Below, in pieces: positions 58,156 to 64,000 of a stretch of DNA of 64,000 nucleotides. Under the pieces are notes generated by a model. The model saw nothing but the letters and a program-made list of their open reading frames with translations, did no database searches and was not told where the DNA came from. How positions within the stretch are numbered: the stretch's first letter is position 1; each line of letters opens with the position of its first letter. This stretch comes from Brachionus rotundiformis (Eukaryota > Rotifera > Eurotatoria > Ploima > Brachionidae): assembly GCA_016802295.1 (NCBI GenBank), contig JAESIW010000122.1, positions 124,001 through 188,000 of the forward strand, read 5' to 3'. A program made the position numbers and the translations under genes.

Positions 58156-61134
58156 GGTAAAATTTTTTCTCAAGAAATCATTTAAAAATTCTAAAAAAAA
58201 TAATTATTTATTTAACTTTTAAATATTTTATTAATTAATAAATGCTTTAGATAATCAGTAAAAACTAAAAGAGCTAGATGTCTAGAGTAAATTAATTTTT
58301 TTGATATTTTTTTATTTTAACAGGAAGGATTCAGGCCTGATTTTTGCGCTCAAAATTTTCTAATCAAATTAGACATTTGAATAGTTATTTAATTTTAATT
58401 TAATTTTATCTATGTTCTATGTCATATGTTATTAAATTGGTAAACTAAACATTATCATCCGATTAAAATCAACTTTTTACCATATTATGGTACTTTTTTC
58501 GGAAAAAATTTCTTCTATATTTTAAAATATAATATTTTTCTTATCATACAAACAAAAAAAAAGTTTATATGAAATTTTTTATTAAAAAATTGATCTTATC
58601 TCGCCTACACAAGTCATTAACTTGATAAATTTGTAAATAAATGAAACTTTTTTAAATTAAATTAAAATAATATCGATTTTTATCTATTTTTTGTCTATTA
58701 CAATCAAATTAAATCCACTTAAACTAGTTCGAACAGTGAAGTGAAATAACTAGTGTCAACGACAGACTGCTTATCTAATTAAAATAATAAAAAACTCATC
58801 AATTATTTGGTATCTGAATGTGATACATTTTGTTATCAACATGCCTTAATATCCTACATATTCCTAAGATATCATAACAATAATCTAAAATCATACCAAC
58901 AAAAAGATTAGCTAAACTTTCTGGCTGTGCCTGAGGTCTTATTAATTTTCCATAAAATAAATGGACGTGATATTTAAATAATTTTATATAAAATCTTATA
59001 CAGTTAATCATAATTTGGAAAGATTTATGAGCTTAATAAATCGCTCTATGAGAAAATTTAATTAATAAATTATGGTTAATTAAGCCAAGACTGGTGAGAC
59101 TTTTCACCACTATGATTTGCATCATTCTGAGCTAATCTATCTCCTTAAGCCGGCAACAGGCCTTGCTCCTACTGTCAGCATCCTTGTCATCGAAACCATG
59201 ATAATTTTATAACTGTTTATACTAGAGTGGGTTTATTGGCAAATGTAATAATTAATTCGAGGCATAAAATCACGTATTTTGAATCTCAAACTCAAGTTTA
59301 TGCAATCGATAATATCTAGATAATCATTTAAAATTATAATTGCTTTTATAAAAATTTTTGCAATTAAAAATTAGGATAAAAGCCAAAAATTCTACTAATT
59401 ACTCAATGCAGTTTTAAAAGGTGCTAATCTCTGAATAATTTGGCCTTGAGAGCATTTAATAATTAAAAAAATACCAATTATCATGTTTAATTTAGCGGCT
59501 AAATTAAATCTTTGTCGAGAAATAAATACATTTTTTTTTCATTTTCTAATCAAGACTTTATTAAATTTTGTTCTTTTATTAACAAAGAAAAAATTATTAA
59601 ACATTAATAACAAAAAAAGGCAGTAAAATTATAAACAAATTTATTTATATTAATTTTTATTCTAAATTAATTAAGCAAAGTAAACATTAATCAAATATTG
59701 TTTAGTAGAAAATATTTTTTAAAACCTGATTGTAGAGAAAAGTTTTATCACTGATCCGTTTTGGATTAAGATATTTTTTGATGTATTTCAATTAAATTAT
59801 TATAGAAAATATCGATTTATAAAAAGCTTCTAAAATAAAAATTACATTTAAAAAAAAATAAAATATAAAATCGCATATTTTATACATGATTTTATCCTCT
59901 TTCAAAATTACACCGCAAGGAACCCTTATTATAGCCAAATAATAATTAACAACTATTTCTTATCTTTTCGTTCGGCTTTTATCTCAATAGCGATTATCTT
60001 GTTATCTCAAGTACAATCTAGAAACCGTAAACTAATAAATTTTATCTTTTATCTTCTATTTAGCTTCTAGCATCAAAAATAATTTGTCTAATCATGGTAA
60101 ACTGTACTTTTTCTACAAAATATATAAAAACTTTCTACAAAAAAGTCTAAATTGATAATTTAAAATTTAAAATCAATTGCTCAAATAAAAATAAATTGCC
60201 CAAAATTTAAATATCTATTTTTATAATTAATAATTTTAATAAATTCATTTTTAACCAAAAAAATAAATAAAAATGGCACATATTTTACGTGTTAAGAGAA
60301 TTGATTTAAATCTTATTTTTATGATAACAAAAAAAAATTAATTGATAAATATTATTAATTTTTATTGATGATATTTGAAAATTTTTGCATTTTCGGCTCT
60401 CGGAGTGGAATTACCTTGATTTAAGCTACCTTTACGCCACGCTATCGGCAATTTCTAAGTTGGTAAAACCAAGAGAAAATAGTTTCGATTTTCCCTCTTG
60501 TTTTTTTGGGCTGAGCTGTTTCCAAATCACCGGCATTCGGTTCCTTCATTGGACCCAGCTTGGTTACGATGACAAATTATCTCAATTAGTCTTTTTCAAA
60601 ATGTTTGAGTGTATTAACACATTTTTATATTAAAAACAAGTTAATCTAGCTATCAATTATTTTTATTTAAATTTAGCATCAGCATAAAATATAAGTCATG
60701 AGTAAATCATCTAATTTTTATCAAGATCTTAAAGAAACATGTTCACATTTTCATAATCTATAAATTTTATTCTATTAAAAATATGAAAAAAAAATTATTT
60801 TTTTTTGATCAAAATTTAATTTTTAATTTTAACAAACAATAAAGCTTTGATCAAAAAGTAAAAACTTTCTTTTGTTTATTCTAAAGCTTAGAGTCAAAAA
60901 TAGCTCAGATGATTAATTTAAAATACCAAGTTTTTAATTTCCAAATTAAAAATTAATCACAATTATCTAAAATTAAAACTGATCTAGATATTTTGCAATA
61001 GAGAAAAATGCTGCACGACATTTTGTTAAGAAAGTTTTGCACGCAAAACAAAAATAACAGAGCTAAGCAAAACCGTATTTAAATGTCTCACATGGTTCAC
61101 TATTTCAAAACAAAAATCAAAAAGGTCTACTAAA
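58156..61134. other. Long intergenic region with two less AT-rich islands
   Basis: 3 kb without a supported gene. Islands at about 59080-59215 and 60393-60610 are distinctly less AT-rich. The second gives an open + frame of about 80 codons that starts only at a TTG, and on minus a partly open MKEPNAGDLETAQPKKTRGK-type reading with a stop soon after. It may be a gene fragment or degraded exon; no splice model supports it. Confidence 0.4.
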
Positions 61135-61407
61135 ATGTCAGTCGCAACAGTTCCATTGAATCCGAAGCCGTTCCTGAACAACCTGACGGGCAAGCCAGTC
61201 CAGGTGAAGCTAAAATGGGGCATGGAATACAAGGGCATATTGGTGTCGGTGGACGGCTACATGAATTTGCAGCTGGCCAACACCGAGGAGTACATTGACG
61301 GCGCGTTGACCGGCAACCTTGGCGAGGCTCTCATCCGCTGCAACAATGTGCTGTACATCCGCGGCATCGAAGACGAGGACGAGGACATGGAAGCAATCAG
61401 AGACTAG
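61135..61407 (+). CDS. SNRPF: Small nuclear ribonucleoprotein Sm F
   Basis: A 90-residue, intronless core spliceosomal Sm protein. It forms the heptameric Sm ring on U1, U2, U4/U5 and the minor U11, U12 and U4atac snRNAs. Near-complete match to the animal family: NPKPFLNNLTGKPVQVKLKW then GMEYKG and VSVDGYMN (Sm1), then the conserved LANTEEYIDGAL and IRCNNVLYIRG (Sm2), ending in an acidic tail. Codon use is strikingly GC-ending compared with every neighbour, which suggests strong selection on a highly expressed gene. AATAAA is at 61451-61456. Confidence 0.97.
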   Translation: MSVATVPLNPKPFLNNLTGKPVQVKLKWGMEYKGILVSVDGYMNLQLANTEEYIDGALTGNLGEALIRCNNVLYIRGIEDEDEDMEAIRD

Positions 61408-62827
61408 CCACTCTTTCTTTTTAATTGTTTAATCACTTTTATTTTAATTAAATAAACTTTACACCAACTTAAAACTTTTTCCTCAAATAAAGACAAAGTC
61501 TACCTACGCCACTGCTTTATCTCCTAAAATAGATAAAACTAATCTCCAACTCTTCATGTGATTTGCCAAGCAAATGTATAAAAATTGAATACTATGGTCT
61601 GATATTTTAACTAATTTATAGTTTTTTCTCTTCATTTATAAGTTTTATTAGAAAAAAAAAAATTTATAAACAATTAATATGGCGTGATTTTTAAAATTTG
61701 GTAAAAAATTAAATTAGGTCTCAGGTGATTTTTTACGCATATTAAAAGGAACTTCATTGTCTAACCAGGACTTTATTGTTTATGTAGCTAGGCAAATTTT
61801 TTTTTTTTTTTTCGTACCAAATTTATGTTTTATGAAAAATTTAATTTATTTTTAAATTTTGATTAGATTAGAACATTAGTGGATTTTTTTTTTTTTTTTG
61901 TTAAATAAAATTATCACTCAAAAATATATCTTTTAAACAAATTTATTTTTCTCAATTTGTTAATTAAGTTGGAATTTTTAATTTATGTTTTCAAAAGTTG
62001 ACCTATTGATTTGAGAAAGATAATTGTTATCTTATCTTTTCTTATCCAAGCTAAGTTGGTGACTTGCTTTTCATATGACGCCTTTGCCAAGAATATTTTG
62101 CGTCAGCTAAATAAGCAAATTTTTTTAAATTCTCAATCAAGTAGTTGTCTAATTAGTAGTTAATTTTTAACAATTATTTTAATCAAATTATAGCATTACG
62201 TAGCGAAGCCCTAAAGTAAGTGCGTCTAATGACTGGTAAAAATTCTACCATTTTTTTAGTTTATAAATGTCTCTTGAAAAAGTTAATAAACTAATTTGGC
62301 AAATTACCTAACTTTTTTCTTTGTTTATGAGAGATAGAATTTTTTTCCTAGCAAAATGAGCAAATATCTCATATATTTATATATATAGATACCTTGTAGA
62401 TAAATAGTCAAGTATGTAGAGTTTGTTTTTGGATTTTTAGAGAATTTTTTTCTTTATAAAAAAAAAAAAATATATAGATATGTTTGCACGTGATTGAACA
62501 AAATTACTTTACATAATTAATTTTAGAAAGTTTTAAATCGAATATGTCACTAAAATAAAAAATTTCCCAATCACCATTTACGGCACCAGATCTAAACCAT
62601 TCTCGCATAAAGTAACGTTTATTTTGTATAAGCAGAATAATTATAATTTAATAATTTTGTTTTAAAATGCTCATATGATATGATAGAAAAAAAAATAAAA
62701 ATTAATTTTCAAGTGTAGTCAAAAATAATAAGAGCTTGGCCCAATCTAAAATAATTAAATGACGCATTATTATTATTTAGATAAAAGAGAAGAGCTGTTT
62801 TTATGTTAGTCTGCCAGCTGAGCCAAT
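61408..62827. other. Intergenic between SNRPF and the Dispatched gene
   Basis: Very AT-rich, with long T runs at about 61798-61812 and 61885-61900. No gene recognised. Confidence 0.5.
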
Positions 62828-64000
62828 ATGAGTGAAAATGAACAGCACGACCACAATGAGCGTCATATACAGATGCAAATTCAAAGATGCCACAGTCAGC
62901 TTTACCACAACAATTCAATACGCTCTACCAAACACATAAAGACAAAAAACTTCCATTACAAAATACGCCGATTGTAAGCCGACAATTTCATATTCAAAAT
63001 ATTAAAAATATATTTAATAAAATTATTCAAAAAAAAAAAATAATTATTTTAATTTTAAAATTTCATTTTTAGCTACAGTAGCATATTGGTAAAGTACCAC
63101 TATTTGGTAATTTTAGTTGGTATACTATTCGCCGGTCTGCTCACGGGTCTCAGCTTTCTTAAGCAACCTTTGCCAAATATAATGGACCCGAGTCGAGTAA
63201 ATATGAGCTTTTTAATTCCATGTAGCCTAGATGGTAACATATTTTATTCGAGTAGGGCTTTGGTGCGCGCGGTCCCGGCACACTTACCAGTCAGCTGATT
63301 GTCATGAAGAATGTAAATACCCAATTGAGCAAATATAATAAGTATATTTTGGAAATGTATGAGAAGAAAAAGCAGCAAGAATTGAGTGGAGGTGGCATGA
63401 TAGGCCAGTACGACTACCAAGCAAACTATGACTATGACCAAGGTGAAAAGGAACACATTGTGAACAAGCGTCAAGTGCTCTACGAGCTATCTGACGAAGA
63501 AGAGTTCGAGTTGTTGCTTAACGAGGCTGTTTACAATGATTTTAAAGGCCAGGAAATAATTGATATGCTGAAAGTTGACCATCTTGAGATGACCAATTAT
63601 CCGGCTCTTAGTCGCACATTTGACTCTTGTAACTTTTCCAGCGGGCTTGATTCCAATTTGGAGTTTTATTTTTACAGCCAAGACAATAATGATTTGTTGA
63701 GTGTGGACAGTCTTAAAAATCTTTGCCAATGGGACTCGATTATGAGACAGAGTGTAAATTTTAGCTCGAATTGTTATGTCTCATTGCCAAGGTTTATTCA
63801 GTTGTTGAGCAATAAGAGCAAATGCGAGGACATTGATGAAACAGATGTGGCGTATTGGCGCAGTGTGAGCCAAGCTTGTCAAGCATTGGAAACAAATGGA
63901 ATTTTGTACGCGTTTGCAGAGACCAGGAGCCACAAATCGGACATTATTAAGCTAATAGACAAAAAAAAACCACTGAACCAATTTGTTAAATTGGCAAATT
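62828..64000 (+). CDS. Dispatched-type RND transporter, 5' part (runs off window)
   Basis: Dispatched proteins release lipid-modified Hedgehog from producing cells. Exons 62828-62973, 63073-63196 and 63256 onward (introns 99 and 59 nt) are in phase; the last continues past 64000. The start is a basic, His/Gln-rich cytosolic tail. TM1 follows (YLVILVGILFAGLLTGLSFL), then PLPNIMDPSR joined by the intron to GFGARGPGTLTSQL. This corresponds to Dispatched's FSDPLLGFEPRGTAIGQRL, directly after its first helix. The ectodomain includes LPRFIQLLSNKSKCEDIDE (compare IAILNNRSSCQKIVE). The sterol-sensing domain should lie downstream and is not visible here. A Hedgehog role is inferred from the family. 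Confidence 0.85.

Overview
The window is strongly AT-rich animal DNA. The genes are eukaryotic: compact exons separated by mostly 47-70 nt GT-AG introns, no operons, and metazoan families such as Patched- and Dispatched-type transporters, a chitin-binding secreted protein, a rhodopsin-type receptor, nibrin, ANAPC16, RYBP and TMEM26. A small protostome with a compact, low-GC genome fits best; a monogonont rotifer would fit, but nothing here proves the taxon. Genes were assembled by hand from reading frames and splice sites. Most multi-exon models close in phase over their whole length, which is good internal support.

Layout. 1-3.1 kb: no gene seen. 3.1-10.4 kb: tRNA-Pro(UGG), ANAPC16 (-), CLP1 (-), a dispersed repeat, an ABHD4/5-type hydrolase (+), two more tRNA-Pro(UGG) genes in divergent orientation, mitochondrial OBG GTPase MTG2 (+). 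10.5-20.2 kb: an orphan single-exon gene (+), PEX19 (+), an SLC22-type transporter (-), nibrin (-) with a small secreted-protein gene nested antisense in one intron, a LINE scrap, RYBP/YAF2 (+). 20.2-36.2 kb: second repeat copy, a four-helix membrane protein (+), a triple chitin-binding-domain protein (-), a large inverted repeat, TMEM26-like (+), a Patched-domain protein (-), COG8 (-), third repeat copy. 36.9-49.8 kb: one very large EP400/Domino gene (-). 49.9-64 kb: LINE remnant, SMC6 (+), a peptide-type GPCR (-), Sm protein F (+), and the 5' part of a Dispatched gene (+) that runs off the window.

Functional themes are housekeeping: RNA processing (CLP1, SmF), chromatin (EP400, RYBP), genome stability (nibrin, SMC6), cell cycle (ANAPC16), organelles (PEX19, COG8, MTG2, ABHD) and membrane or signalling proteins. 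Gene order shows no functional clustering.

The most interesting points are: a likely U12-type intron in CLP1 (ATATCC donor, CCTTAAC branch site, frame-consistent AA end); a cationic secreted-peptide gene nested antisense in a nibrin intron, ending two bases before the splice site; a ~640 bp repeat family in three close copies that carries the same ~55 bp motif at both ends of its core; a ~360 bp near-perfect palindrome in an EP400 intron; a 33 nt microexon in EP400; and an apparent one-base frame break in the Patched-type gene.
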